DNA of 64,000 bases from Apostichopus japonicus (GCF_037975245.1 NC_092583.1:12815264-12879263); one strand, 5' to 3'; numbered from the stretch's first letter, positions 1 through 14,108 are shown. Numbers and translations: made by a program. The notes: a model not told the origin generated them from the sequence alone.

Positions 1-1928
1 TTAATTGATCATTATAGAACAAGTCGCAGATTATTTTGTTTGCAATTCCTTCATGTGTGCGTGTGTGTGTTATTCCATGTTGATATCATTTATTGGTTCA
101 ATGAAATGATTGTTTTGCTTCGCTGGTATCCTTCCTTTGAAGTATAACGCGGTATTAACACTGCATTAGAAATGATAACACCGGACACTGAGAACAATTC
201 CGTCGACAGATATAACACTATATAGATATCAAAAGAAATACGTGAGTTAATTTTTGGAAAGATAGCTAGAAATAGGCTGCTTTGTGTCATATGCCTTATA
301 CAGTCTTCAAAACAGTGCGGGTTTGTTTGGTGTTTGGTGCAATTCGTCAAGTTAAGCGAGCGACAAGGTATGTGTTTTCGGGGCGGGACGGAGGGGGGGG
401 GGTGCTAGGCGGGGTTCGCATAAGTATTGTGTATAATGCTTTAATTATCCCGGTGTATCTATCTCTTTAAGTGAGACAATATACCTTTTGTTTTTCGGTA
501 GAGATCAAATAGAGAATATACATCACTTTATTAGAGAGAAAAAACTATAGCTTTGACGACACGTATAAAGAAGGGCATTGATGCACGTTAGAGATAACGT
601 GGCACAGGCTTGAAAAAAAACAACATATTTTCCTATTTTTTTTTTTTTTGTTCCATCGCCGTCGTTCTATTTCGTTCCTTCAAAATTGAGATGATAACAA
701 AATTAGAGTTATTGTATGTATATACTAGAGCTTTCTATTTATAATTTATCTGAATTCCGCATACCAGCATTTCTCGTCAAAATGTCAAAAAAATGTGAAA
801 TTTATCCGTGAAAAATCATACAACAAAAAACAGAAACGAAATCCACATAAAGCGGTAAAAAAAAAATTCGAAAAGTACCGTTTAGTAAACGTGCTACCAT
901 TTTGATAGGAGAAAAAACGTCGAAGATCTGTAAATTATACCTTATTGCACACTTAAATGCTTTCCTTATATAACTTAACTCTCCTTTTCCTTTCTGAGAA
1001 TCTGGAGCTCAACGTTTTACGAACCAAGTAGAGCGTGACCTATGACCCAGATACATATAAACCTTGCGTTCGTGTTCTTCTCCTCTCTGAAGCCCAAAGC
1101 TGTAATTTGCCTCCAATCTATCCTTTTAATTTCGTCACTAATTTATACGACAGAGTTGTCCGCGGATGTGCTTTTATGCCTTCCGCATGTCGGTATTACC
1201 AGGATATCTTCGTCTTCTTTTTCTCCTATTTTTTTTTTAAATTATATTGTTTTGACTTAATTTCCCAAAACGAGGCAGCCTATATCTAGATACATCAACG
1301 TAAGAGAAATTCCTCAGAACTTTGACTGAATATTTTGTAATTTGCATTCACAAGTGCAGCACAGGAAAACGATAGATGTAAAGAAAAAGAAAAACTTTGC
1401 ATATAAAAACACAGTGTGAATAGTCGTACAGTAAGTAAAGTACCGTAAAGTACAAGTGTAATTCTAGTGGGATAAATATACGTACAACGTATCAGGAAGC
1501 AAAGATGTTGAAAAAAGGAAATAATTTCCCATAGGGGAAGGTTCAATTTTCTGCCGCGAGTTAACTCATTAAAGAGCCCAAAATTAGGTGGTAGCCTACT
1601 TGTCGCCGGCTATTTTTCTCCCCCTTTGTCATGTCATCTTGTTTGAGAGGTTGGGAAGAGATAATTAGCCCGATCGAGGGGATCCCTTTAGACAAAAATC
1701 GGAAGACCAAAAAAAAACAAAAACAAAAAACAAAAACCTGAAACCCAAGTCAAGCAAATTGTTTGATCTAGATTTCCCATAAAGTAATCTACGTGATGAC
1801 ATTTTCAATATCTCGTTTCAATGTTGCACTGTTGATCTGTCACTGAGCGAGGTTTGTAATTTGAAAGACAACAACAACAACAACAAGAAAGTGTTTTGAT
1901 GTTGGGTAAACATACGTATCGGGGTATA

Positions 1929-1967
1929 GTTACAACATGGAGGTAAAAACAGACCTCCATGGTTACA
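1929..1967. repeat. Mini hairpin unit 1 with flanking GTTACA repeats
   Basis: CATGGAGGT (1936-1944) and ACCTCCATG (1953-1961) form a perfect 9-bp stem with loop AAAAACAG. GTTACA lies immediately outside on both sides in the same orientation (1929-1934 and 1962-1967). Confidence 0.75.
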
Positions 1968-4663
1968 CCGCAACGGTGGGCCGTAGTGGGGCTTCATTCA
2001 CCAATAGGCCCCGCCCACCACATCCTCAATTGACAAATAAAGAGTTAAAGGTTCGGTTTCCCCTCGGAAATATGTCAAAATTTAGCAGAATTTTGTTTTT
2101 GGCCTAAATATAACTAAATATAATATATCTATAGTCAACAATGACGTTCATCATTATTGATTCGCAGAAATAATAATGAAGTGTTACGACACAAGATTAA
2201 GGTATGAAAATACCACATAGTATGTTTACTTGTTTTCTTTTTGGGTATGTTTAATTAATTTAAATACCGCGGTGTTCTGTATTTATGTGAACTTAAAGGG
2301 GGTATATATGGTTCTTTAAATGATAATCGTACAATGAGCAAGGTTAACGTGATAATAAATGACGAATGCAGGGTAGGACTGGCGCCCTTTAATAATTATG
2401 TGAGTTTGCTGCGTGGCTGGACTGTGCTTACATCGCGGCTCGCTCTCTATCGGATCGGGGTGGGGGGTGGGGGGAGGGGCGGAAGAGGATTCGAGCTTAC
2501 GGCGGGTAAGGGGCGGAGAGTCGGTGGTTAAGAAGGGTTGAGGCAGCAAAATATCGAGGGACAGCCATACACGCACTGAAGAAAGCGCCTGTAATAAACA
2601 CGTAGTATATATAGTTAGTTAATTGCATAAGCTTTACATTTTATGTGCAATGCCTCTGTGAGCCTTTGCTACTTCAAAAGCAAAACGGCTGTTGAAAGGA
2701 TTCCTAGGAGACAATAACTCAGGACGAACGTGATCTAGAGACCTCACTCCCTACACCCCCCCCCCCCGGTGATCGGTGATGGATAGGGGCGGGTGCTACA
2801 GATGATACCACAGGGTGGTTGTGGTGCCCCGTTTTAAGTGCACAAAGCCACTACGATATTAAAGCTCTGTGTTGTTTCCATCACCTCAAAAATCCACACA
2901 AGGGAGCATCCACTACATTGCGTGCATGTCCATTCATTAGACATTGTTCATATTTTTTAATAAGGAAAAAATTGAAATTTACTGCATCGTCAGTGTACAA
3001 AAATATGTCCAAGAATCAGGATCTTTTGGCTTTAGCCCCGAACAAAATCATGGCGGATTCTCTACCGCAGTGCAGGGCCCGACACAATTTAACAAAACCC
3101 GTATTGTACAGCACACAAATATATATCATGTACCTTCCGTATACAACCTAAACAGTCGAAAATTCAAAAATTTTAAAATGTTTTACAAAAGCCCTTTTCC
3201 TCGATGATATAACATCTTATCCCTCGCTCCCTTGCCCCCCCCCCCCCCGTCCCCGCCTTCCCCGGTACAAAAATGGTGTCTGAGCCCCTGACTTCTATAA
3301 TGAATAAATGGCGAATATTAAATAAACTGATAATCGATGATTATAGGTCTCCGTTTCACAAATGTAAGGAAAAATCCATTTTGTTTTGGAAAATCGTAGG
3401 GAAATTTTTATCTGGCTCATCATGCAAATGTGTGTCTGGGCGACAAAATGTCTAAAAAACGGATGAAAACATTAGTAACTTACCCGTTCATTTGATTAAA
3501 ACAACAATCACATTCATTAATGGTTCATCACATTCCAATTACACTCAGTTATAATGTAACGCCCAGTAGTTTATGGTCTAAGTAAGCCAGGTGAGGGTTA
3601 TCATAAATAAAGTATAAAAATAAACGGGGAAAAATTCCAACAACAACAAACAATTCTTTTTTCCCTTGAAATACATGTACAAGTGTCTATATGCTCACCG
3701 ATTCAACAGCCAGTCTGTTATCGTGCTCATGGCTTCCGATGGTCGTGAAGGTATTTTCCGAAGTCCTCTGTAATTCGGTGCCGAGCGTTGATAGTACAGC
3801 TGGTTCGTCCGCCATTTTGTTTCGATCAATCAGTGCAAACGAGCGTAAAATTCATCCAAAGATGACGGTTAGATCAATGCCTCGAACTCATGAAAAATCT
3901 GTAAAATGAATCAGAGCCATTTTTGTATTGTTTTCTTTTTTGGTTTTTTCTTCATTACTTGATAAGGGGCAAATTCTCAGAGATTGGAGATTTTGTTTTT
4001 GTCGAGAGAATTATGACGTGTAACGAAGAGGCAAATCATGGTGCAAGCAGATGACAGGCCTGCTAAGATGCCTAGTTTAACGCGTTACAAGTTACAAGTT
4101 CAATTATAGGTGGGCATCATCTGAAATAAAAGAATGGAGTGAAAGAATAAATGGAAAGAATGTCTTCCAAAATCATTTGAAGCATAAGGTGAATACGATA
4201 ACAAAAATATTTGGGGATGTTTCAGTGTTGACTGCCTGGAAGCCTCCTCTACGCGTTTCTTGGCGCGATCAAATGGGATGTTTACCTTTCTGACGTCAAT
4301 AGGTGTGTGGAAAGTTTGAAATATCCTGCTGTTTACGTCATCATGTAAAAAAAGTAGAAAGTGTAGTCGAGGAATTGGAAAATGGAAGGGATGTGTTTCA
4401 TAATAGGGCTATAGGTCAAAATATGGCACATCTGCAGGAATAAGGAGAAGCCGAGCTTCGATCAGACTGCGTGCGGAAGGATCTACAGGCTCGTCAGTGA
4501 CGTGTGGGGCCTATACATGACATGAATAATCAATGACGTATGTTCTCCACACGACAGGGTGGGCGGTATAGGACTATAACGGATTACAACTACGTCATTT
4601 GGAATGTTACTGATTCAACAAACAAAGAAAAAAGGAAACAAATCAGGGAGGGGGCGTAATATG

Positions 4664-4711
4664 TACAATAGTATGGAAGTCAGACATCTGCGACTTCCAT
4701 GCTATACAATA
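4664..4711. repeat. Mini hairpin unit 2 with flanking TACAATA repeats
   Basis: GTATGGAAGTC (4671-4681) and GACTTCCATGC (4692-4702) pair with one G-T wobble around a 10-base loop. TACAATA flanks it at 4664-4670 and 4705-4711. The stem motif is close to that of the unit at 1936. Confidence 0.7.
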
Positions 4712-5442
4712 TCTTGATTGCAAGTATTTTGCACGCGAGTTTTGCACGTACCGTTTATAAACGTATCATTACGGTACTAAATATAGAAGTTACTAACGTG
4801 TTTATAACACTATCCCATTCATCACGTTGTTGAAATTCGACGACGCGTTTGACAAATGCATCGCATGAGTAAAACACTCGCTGGTCGGTTGGTTTTCAGC
4901 ACGCGCAGTATAGACAGCTATTATGGCCTCGTTGGCCTGCAATAGACACATGTATAGGCAATCAAGCTTCCGTAAACGGACCATTTTCTTTTCTGATGCA
5001 GAATTAACGTAAAAAAGAAGATCAAGACAGAGCCAATAGTTTCCGGGCTCTCATCTAAGATTGTTGTTTTATCTTATTTTCCTATTTGCTGTTTCTTTTT
5101 ACTACGGCATCAACTCAAGATCTGGGACAGTAGATTTGTGATTATATACCTGCTTCATTACATCTAAAGTTAGTACTATACCGTGATCTTATCTCCATCT
5201 TTCTTTTAATGCTTTACCGTGCCTCGAATTGGTCGCAAATTTCGTTTCAAGTGAGCGATAAAAGTCGTGTTTATACGGTTCTATGTCGTTTTATGTTCTA
5301 CGTGCGCAAGTTCCTTTTACACCCAAAGGCCGTGAGGTGAATACTACTACCGACTTTGTGTATTCCCTATCACACCATTGACAATACGTTTATTTCTGTG
5401 CTTGACTATCTTTCAGTAAATTTTCTAGAATTAGACTCGTTT

Positions 5443-5460
5443 CCCCCCCCCCCCCCCCCC
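5443..5460. repeat. C18 homopolymer
   Basis: The longest G/C mononucleotide run in the window and the best single example of a class with about 40 members. Confidence 0.95.
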
Positions 5461-7887
5461 GTCAACGTAAAATTACGTCACGGCAACTGACAATGTCAAA
5501 AGCTCTGACGTATTACCAATTAATAAACTTTGTATTTTCTATACAATGACCTATGTTATTGTCTCTTTTTTACAGCCCTATATAAACAGATAAACAACTT
5601 TATAGCAAAATGTCAGCCTCTCGAAAAATCTTGACAGTCAATTGCTGTCGTAAATATTGGGCGAGGATCTATAGTGATAGTCTATGCATGCGTATACACT
5701 TACAACATGTAGCCTAGTGTTATAAACAAAATGCTTGAAAATGCACTCTTTGATAAACATAATTTAGCGCATGTTTACCAAAATATGTCACTGGATACAT
5801 CGATTACCCCATTTGTGAATGGTTTCCTGACTGTGGGCACACAATTAATTTGATATTTTACAGACCGCTAGAAATCGTTGATAAAACTGTTTCCTTTTTT
5901 TTTAAACGAATAAGTTTAAAAACATTGCTAACAGTCAGCTTTCTGTTGACTGTTCAACTTTGACATATAACAACATCCCAGTCCTTCTTCCTAAAGTCAT
6001 CCTTTCATAAAAAAAAACCATGTTTTGCTTTAAAGAGACAAAAAAATGTTTAAAGCTGGATTGGAAAAGCGCCAGAGTATATCGTTGTAATGTCCTGGTG
6101 CAGCGGGCTCGTACTTTTGTTAATGTCTTGTGAAAACGAGGCTCTCAGGGGTGATCAGTACATACATGTATAATACCGTTTATCCTGAGTGACATTACCC
6201 AATACATTAATATAAATTGCAAAAGGTACATCTAGGCATACCAAAGTTAGTGACACGGTCGTTTACACGGTCACGAACTCATCTCCAGTACAACCATGGG
6301 AGTTACCCCTGGGGAGGGCGAAATGTTTGAAAAGCAAAAACAAAACAAACCAAATAAGAAAAGAAAACCAAGTGAATAGCAAGTAGCTTTACAGGTTCAC
6401 TATAAGGTTATGTTCTTGAAAACGCAGAAAGAGCAGAGCAAATGAAAGCGTGCATGCCTATCGACGTTTCTATGAAGATCACCTTGACAACGGTAGGTAA
6501 GCAGACGACGGCATATCAGCAGACAGCTACCGTTATTATGTTACAGAAATGATCGTTCTATGAACATCCGTTTATCCGTAAATGTCGGTAAATCGCAGGC
6601 GGGGTGGAGTGGAATAGCGGCCAAAGACCCGGGACCCGGGGTCAACGAAGGGCATCGGCGAAATATGGGGAAATGGATAATATATTATCATTTATATAAG
6701 AATATACTCAAGGAGGAAATGAAGACTTGCAAAAGTGGGTCCAATAACATAATTTATCCACAGGGCCGACGTGGTTCTCGCCATTTCCCGGGTAACCCGT
6801 TTATGAGAGAGCTCACTGTGTCGATTAGTTCATATTAATGACAAATATGGTTGCATATGAACTATATGTCTAAGTAAAATAAATATAAGTAAATATATAT
6901 ATGTATATATATATATTCGCAGAACTGAAGCTGACAGTTTCTGACAGACTTTACTTAAGTACGTTAATTGATCATCTCCTGAGGATTGTAATCGGCAGGA
7001 CGAGAATGTTCGCATGAAAAATATTTCTTCAGATTAAAAGACTATATAAGGGCTTAAATTTCGCTGTTTATATATACGTGCCCTGCATTGTGCTCGTAAT
7101 TTCCAATAAACTCAACGTTTCGTTACTTTTCAAAATCACTTTTCAAAAAGTTCTTTAAAAAAAAAATGTTTCACTGATATATCAATGTCGCATTTCGTGA
7201 AAACTTTTGACAAGTCGAGTGGCTTAGCAGTGTACAAAATATAATCGATAATTCTCCCTTTTTTGCTTTTATTTTCCCGGTAATAGAAAATTTCTTTAAT
7301 TTGACAAAAGCATGGCATCTGATGAGAAAATTTGTTTAAGAAAACTCCGTTTTGAATTAGAAAACCTTCAAGAATAAAAAGAATGGTTACAACTGGAACG
7401 AAAATTTCAAGATTCCGTTTGATATTTTCTGTCATGATTTTATGGGTAGTTTCAAGTGCTCGGCCTTTTTGTTGTAAATAAAGAAATTGGCACCAGTGGC
7501 GAGAAATGGGAAATTCAATTTGACAAACAGCTGAAATAACCTGTAAAAATTAAGCAAAAGATTAAACAGTATAAAGGTTTGTCTTCTACGATTGCTCAGA
7601 ACAAGAGAAAAAACAGAAAACTAAAAAAAATGGGTTTTAACATCTGGAAGATTTTTTTAGATTGATAGTTTTTTTTATTGTGGCATGAATTATATCGACA
7701 TGTCATATGTCCTTCAAAGTTACTGATGCTTTTTGTTTTTAAATTTGTGTGAAATGGAAAAGGAAATGATAGTTAAATGTATCAATAAAGGTACAAGCTA
7801 TAGCTATAGATGTGACAAAGTTGATTGAAAATACAACAATTGCTGTACGATATATATGTTGTTAATTTGGGACCATAAACTCTCTCG
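5461..7887. other. Non-coding, no gene recognised
   Basis: Nothing beyond short AT-rich tracts, including a small TA stretch near 6895-6915. The 99-residue minus frame near 7136-7435 has no known motif. Confidence 0.6.
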
Positions 7888-7917
7888 AGGGGTGAGGGGA
7901 GGGGAGGGGAGGGGGGC
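7888..7917 (+). other. G-quadruplex-type tract
   Basis: GGGGTGAGGGGAGGGGAGGG continues with AGGGGGG: five G runs of four or more with 1-3 base loops. This is a strong formal quadruplex motif on the plus strand. No gene is nearby to regulate. Confidence 0.8.
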
Positions 7918-8062
7918 GTAGGGAGTTGTAGAAGCAGGACAGCTTGTGCATTTGAGATTAGAAATATTTTATTTATTATTATTTGAGATTAGAAATATCA
8001 ACCATCCCCCAATCCTCATGTCTTTCATAAGTTAAAACTGCATATAATTTCATTTAACATGT

Positions 8063-8107
8063 GTTACACCAGGGAGTTGTTATTCCATAACAACTCCCTG
8101 GTTACAC
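8063..8107. repeat. Mini hairpin unit 3 with flanking GTTACAC repeats
   Basis: A 31-bp palindrome (8070-8100) has arms CAGGGAGTTGTTAT / ATAACAACTCCCTG and a 3-base loop. GTTACAC lies on each side in direct orientation (8063-8069, 8101-8107). It could be a minimal foldback element, a fused pair of transposon ends, or less likely a small hairpin RNA. Confidence 0.8.
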
Positions 8108-8784
8108 TTACGACCAATTCCTACTACGCTGGGAACTTAGAATTGCAAACAGACAATACTAAGCACACAAACTTATGCATTAAGGATTGACTGGTTCTAA
8201 CCAGAGTATAGTTCCCTCCGCATTTTCGCAGACATTTTGACAGAATGTGGATCACGTTTTACTGCTAAAGCGGTGTACTTAGCAGAGAAACATACGGACA
8301 GATGTAACTGTTCATATACGGTGTAAGATATATGTTATCGTGTTCCCAATATAATGTAGGTCGATTTCAACTGTTTAAAGGTTCCTCAACTTTAGCAGTT
8401 TTAACTATACTGACAAAGCCACGAGAATCGGGCGCTATCTTTAGTTTCTTGAAATCTTTCAATACCCATTTCCATGACGTCATAATATAGAATATAGGGT
8501 TCTTTGGCAACGTATAGTCACAAACAAACTCCATACGCCTGCATTAGCTATTTATATATAGGCTATATCCTTTGTTTACAAGTAAGGTGATTATGAAGTG
8601 AACAGACAATATAAATCTGAATCGACAAATATGAGATCGGGGGAGGGGGAATCCATGGGAGGGGATTATCCATGTGAGGAGATTAAGGATATACCAGGGA
8701 GAGATATACAACGGGATAATGGGGGCGGGGAGGGGTAGTACGATAAATTAAAATGAAACATACTGGGAAGGGTTGGATGGGATG

Positions 8785-8826
8785 GAGGTAAAAGGGAGGG
8801 CGGTATTTTAGAGGTAAAAGGGAGGG
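8785..8826. repeat. 16-bp direct repeat GAGGTAAAAGGGAGGG
   Basis: Copies at 8785-8800 and 8811-8826, inside a G-rich, pyrimidine-poor stretch of about 200 bp (8640-8830). Confidence 0.85.
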
Positions 8827-9544
8827 TATACTACAGGAATCCTAGCAATGAAAGCTGTAGTTATAGGAAAAACTTCTATAGGTGTATCAGGGGAAGTTAG
8901 ATGGTAAGAGAACAGGCTAGATGGGTGTGCGTTTGCTGGAAGGGATTCTCTTGATGGGGTTTTGTTTTTGCAAACTTGGGTCTGTTCGGTTATTGCTCCT
9001 ATAATACTGTACTTATTTTGGTAGATGACACTTGAGTAATAAATACATATTTTACTTCAGGTGATGTTTTTCTTTCTTCCTTTTTTTTGGTCGAAAGCAA
9101 AAAACGTCAAAGAATGGTGTTTTAATGTCTTTTCGTATATAGACTATATATCCTTTCTTAAGCCCGGCTATATATCCATCTAATTGAGAGTAATAAAATA
9201 TCAGAAGCCAAACAGTTAATTATCTCTTACGTTCGATTCTCCGTCAGATTTTAGCAAAACGTTTTAAAGTTTCCATGTGATTTGTACTTTGTGTACAACA
9301 ATGGGACACTGAGTTGTTATGTTGAAAACTTACCGCTGAGTTCCGTGCAATGAAAGTATTAAGAGACATCAATTTATACTAACACTATACGTGTCTTCTG
9401 TAACGTAAACAATAGATTCTATAAATACATGGGTGAAGCTACGTTAGAATGTCATTGTCTATCTATAAAGAGCATTGTATGTATGTATGTATTTATGTAT
9501 GTGTGGGAGTATGTGTGCATGTGTGTGTGTATGTTTGTATGAAT

Positions 9545-9598
9545 GTAAATTAAAATGTAAATTAAAATGTAAATTAAAATGTAAATTAAAATGTAAAT
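9545..9598. repeat. 12-bp tandem repeat GTAAATTAAAAT, about 4.5 copies
   Basis: Four perfect units lie at 9545-9592 with a partial fifth. A (TGTA)n-like stretch precedes it from about 9475. The Lys/Cys-Leu frame across it is a repeat artefact. Confidence 0.95.
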
Positions 9599-10273
9599 GT
9601 ATATTTTTCTGTATGACTATGCTATATGTATGCATGTGCATATTGCATTTGTGTATCTACTGTATATAATACACTTACCATGAACAATGAATCAAAAAAA
9701 TTTGTTAATACAAACCGTCATCATATTTCACCTAGCCTTTTTTTGACACTTTCGAAAATTAATCTGCCACTTAGCTTAAATTAGGCTTTGATTCAGAGCA
9801 AAATAATGATAAATAATACGCTACCCTTTTGTCGCTCACTGTAACATAAACAGTTGGCTTATATACTGCACAGACGCGTGTACATGTTATCGAGGAACAC
9901 CGACTCATTATATATACACAGCTTATAAACAATTACTAACGGTTATGAGTCTTTTCCGTACAGTATTAAACGTGTCATACGCTGTACACAAATTTCTAAA
10001 CTGACCTGAGTTAAACCTTCCAAGAGCGAACATCAATCACTTTGCAGATAACCTCGGGCGTCGAAGTATAAACCGTTTTGTCATTAACACGCCGAAAAGG
10101 TAGCAGTCCAGGCTTCTACAGTCGCCAGGGAATCAATCTGTGCCGTTATTTGTGGGAGATAATGTAAAGTGATACCTTGATTGAATTACAATCGGCCGTG
10201 CTATACACATAACGAATTACAGATCTCTTCCAACCTTTTATTTTCCGCGTTCCTTGTTTGATTCATCTTAGGA

Positions 10274-10296
10274 AGACAGGACCAGCTGTCCTGTCT
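10274..10296. repeat. 9-bp-arm hairpin
   Basis: AGACAGGAC and GTCCTGTCT with a 5-base loop, lying in unique sequence. Possible foldback or structured RNA; no transcript evidence. Confidence 0.6.
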
Positions 10297-10604
10297 GTGT
10301 TGGTTAGTTCGTACCACCTTCGTCCATTCATCACATTGCGCAATATCACTCGATTTGATATTTAAACATAGCAGACAATATAATACAAGGATCGTATAAG
10401 CGGAAGTTAATTTTTTTGCGGGGGAAGTTTAGTTTGTTTTTTTTCTGGTGTTTCCTTCAAGGTTAAGATGTATGTTATGGTCAAATTGTATATATATATA
10501 ATATACAAGAAGTATTCGGATGCTTTCTACAAATATGAAAATTGTGGCACTAATCTGTTTACGGAACGAATCATCCAAATCAGACAAAGTTCATTAGGCC
10601 CCTT

Positions 10605-10649
10605 TGACCTTCATTGACCTCCGGCGACTGACCTACAGACGACGTCGTC
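10605..10649. promoter_or_regulatory. Cluster of TGACCT half-sites (DR4) and a GACGACGTCGTC palindrome
   Basis: TGACCT at 10605, 10615 and 10629. The first two are spaced by four bases, the DR4 layout bound by some nuclear receptors when read as AGGTCA on the minus strand. A perfect 12-bp palindrome follows at 10638-10649. Such short sites arise by chance in 64 kb and no promoter is evident. Confidence 0.25.
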
Positions 10650-13600
10650 AGGATCTATAAATCGTATAGTAAGGTCAAGTCGTTTGTCATTTTGTTGAAC
10701 GCGTGAAAAGGGTGTCTCTAGACAAATAAAAATAATTTGATATATTTATAGATCAATAAAAATTCATTTTTATCGGTGCATGCATGGCAATTTATTTCAT
10801 GAACTGACCTCTTTATCTGGTCTTATGAGTTAAGGTAAAGAGACCACGTGATTGCAATGTGTAGATATGTAAGTTGCTGTAATAAGACCAAAGCGATATA
10901 GTCTGGTTTCTTCAAGGTTAATTGGTTCCAGCGACGTGGTTTCGTGAAACCATTCCTTTGTCACTAAACATACGCTTGCATCTACATAGCGCGATTTTTT
11001 TCTTTTTCTTCGAGTGACAAAATTGCAAACGGCGACAGAAAATGACAACCGGCCTTTAACACACATGCACGATACACCCTCTGTCCTCCCACCCATCACG
11101 GCAACACGTCTAGGAGTCATTCCCTTCCAGCCTGAACATTCCGAAATCGACGCCTATTGAGGTATATCCAAAGCAAACGAATAAACAAAAGGGGGAACGC
11201 AAAAACAGAAACAACAATAAGAAGGAAAAAAAAGAAGGAAAAAGCAAAATGTAGGACTTGCTTGCTTAAATAATTGCTAATTTTGTACTAGTAAGCACGC
11301 ATATTGTATAGACTCAGAAAAAAAGCACCCCGACTCCCTCGCCCACCCCATCTTCCCAACCCTTTCCTTTATCCCCTCCCCCACCTAAGACAACTTTTGC
11401 TTACGCCGCATTTAAATAAAATAAAATCATGTAACATTAAGTATTTTTCTGTTTAATCGATAGTTTCTCTTACTCCCCCCCCCCTCCAAAAAAAAAACCC
11501 GAAAGGAATTCCCTGCAGGGTATCCGTTTTGTTGCCATTTTGCTATATTGGAAATTAATATTTAACGATAAACTTGCAAGAAAAAAAACACCCACGGAAG
11601 TAAAGAGCCATTTCAAAATCATATCACTAAAACGAATATGTTTATTGCTATCATAGTAAATACACCCTTCAGGCACTTTCATATATAGTCACCCGTATAT
11701 AATTGATTCCGTGATATTAGTATGCATTAACATGTCCAACGAAAACTACAGTTGGTTTCGCAAGAGAACTCATTGACCTTGAATTCTCATCACGTGATCA
11801 GTGTACTCGAGGGCGGATTTTGTTCTTTAAAAGAAACCTGTAATTCCGCATTGAGCAAAAAAAATATATTAAAAAGTGGCAGAATAAAATAAAAAGCAAT
11901 TTTTGCTTGCTGAAAGTTGTTAAATTGTGCTTTTTCTATCTTGAGAATAATTTTTTCTGTGTGCATAAGTCATATTTTATTAACTAGTTTCTTCACAAAA
12001 GAACAAGAGCATAAAAAAAATATGATTTAGTGAAAAAGGCAAGAACCCATGAGACTTCACATGAGGGGATTAAATGCATACATGGCTTAGTGTTTTTCTC
12101 GTAAGTGTATCCAGTCGAAGTCACACTTGTGTAACTGCCAAAATGCAACTAATAAAAAATTAAAAAATAAATCGAATTTCATTCAACGAATGATTTTGTT
12201 ACTTGTTTCTGAAGTTAAGAAACTCACCACAGAGCTTGCATGTAAGATGGCGTAACGTTAAATTACTATACGGATAACTAGCCAATTTGCCCCATATTCA
12301 GTACATTTGTTGTGTGTGTGATAATCTGTTGAATTGTTTCGAAAAGCTCCTTACGTTTCAAAGATATACACATTGGAAGTTTTTGATAAATCTGGCAAAC
12401 TCATTAAATATGTGCAAACTATAACGTGGAGATTTGCGCTTATTATTAAAATTCCTTATTTTAGGATTTAAACAGTTAACCCCTAATTACAAGCCTACAT
12501 ATGTTATTTGAATAATATGATGTTCCTCTTTTCAAAGAAGACAATCAAATATTTGAAAAATATCGCCTTAGGAATAACATAACAGAAAATTAGGCAGTCA
12601 GTCCATTTCCATCATCAATATGCATAATTAGCTGATGTTTATTCATAAATATAAATAAAATTGAGAAAAGACTTGTAAAATGGTCAATCTTTGATGGGTT
12701 TTGATGGAAGTTGCAGCTGTTTTCATGATTTCTTATGCCTATTAGACTGATTAAGACAATGTTATTCACAGGTGTCCGTAGACCTGTAAGGATCAGAGTG
12801 CATTTTATTTTCCTAAAACCTTTAAGGCCATACGGAGGGTTGGAGCGTGGGTTGGATTTTGGGGGGGGGGGTATGTTTGCAGGAGAGAAACGTTAAACCC
12901 ACCATTATATTTGTCAAATTCTGCAGTTTAACTGAAATATCACTCAAACTTAAGGAATTGTTTTATCTTTTCTTACTCAACGCCCCGAAATGTATAGGAC
13001 TCATTAACGAGCAAGATAGTAAGATGGTTGAAATTACTGAATACTGGAGGCGGGGGGGGGGGGGCGGGGGAGGGAGTGGGTTGAAGTGATTCACTTCATG
13101 TACGTGTTAACTACGAGAATTTTCACTTCGTGTTTGTCATTGGTGATCAGTTTTTAGCTTGCAGGGCTCAGTAAACAAGTATATAGGAATAGCTGTTTTC
13201 TCATCCAGTACCCACGCAAAAACTGTTTTGTGCCCCCCTCCCCCCCCCCCCACACACACACCCAATCCACCTCCTCATTCCCCTCACGTGCCACCCCAAG
13301 GCAAAATATCATCAACTCATAAACTTCAAAATGAAAATATAAAGCAATGGAAAAACGTCAAAATACTATACAAAAACAAAGAAGAAATCTATATAAATCC
13401 AAATCGATGAACGATGGTATAATAAAAAACAATAATCATAATCATTATTCCCTTCATATCATGTTCATTTTCATTTTCAAACTATTGATAAAGAATTATA
13501 CTTGATTTGATACTCTAATCTAGAGGTCCCTCACTTGTTTTAATGACCAAAAAAAATAAATTAATAAAGTGATTGATTATAATGTAGGCGCATTTGCTAT

Positions 13601-14108
13601 TGCCTTGGACAAGGTGTGAGGTACCTAGATTTGACAGCATAAATAAAAAAAATAAAAAAATAAATTATGTACTCATAGCTTAAAAAAGAAGAAAAATTGC
13701 AAAATATTTTTAAAGATTAATGACCGAGAGAATAGAGCCAAATATTATGAACGCCGTAAGGTTTAACATTTGAACATTGGAAATAGCGCTTTGATAAATG
13801 AAGACCATTATCGGTTACTTAGTAAATTTTGATGAATAAAAATGGATTAATGTAAATGACATCATAATTAAAGAATCGTTTCTTATCTTCTTAATTTTAT
13901 TTTTATTATTTTGTAAAGAAAAGTTTACGAAGCTTTGTATTCAGCTTGAGAAATATTGAACGTTTTCAAGTTGAACATTTTGTTTATTCTTTAATGCTTT
14001 TAAAGAAAGTTTATAAATTTGGAACGAGTTGTGTGTGGGCGTCTGTTAAGTTTATTTCAAACATTTCAAATGTGAAAACGTATATCCATCAAAGAGACAA
14101 CAGGTAAG
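10650..14108. other. Non-coding, no gene recognised
   Basis: AT-rich unique DNA with G/C homopolymers at 11475, 12861, 13052 (G13) and 13240 (C12). No element ends or coding motifs seen. Confidence 0.6.

Larger units (their letters stand above)
1..5442. other. Non-coding, no gene recognised
   Basis: Unique AT-rich DNA with G10 (393), C12 (2756) and C14 (3235) runs, an (AAC)n stretch (1868-1885), a G-rich tract (2456-2480) and the hairpin units listed separately. Frames of 60-110 residues show no recognisable motif. Confidence 0.6.

Noticed and set aside
8063-8107. MicroRNA precursor
   Set aside because: The stem is only 14-15 bp with a 3-base loop, too short for a precursor, and the flanking direct repeats point to a mobile unit.
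9225-9245. tRNA T-loop-like GTTCGATTC
   Set aside because: No acceptor, D-arm or anticodon arm pairing around it.
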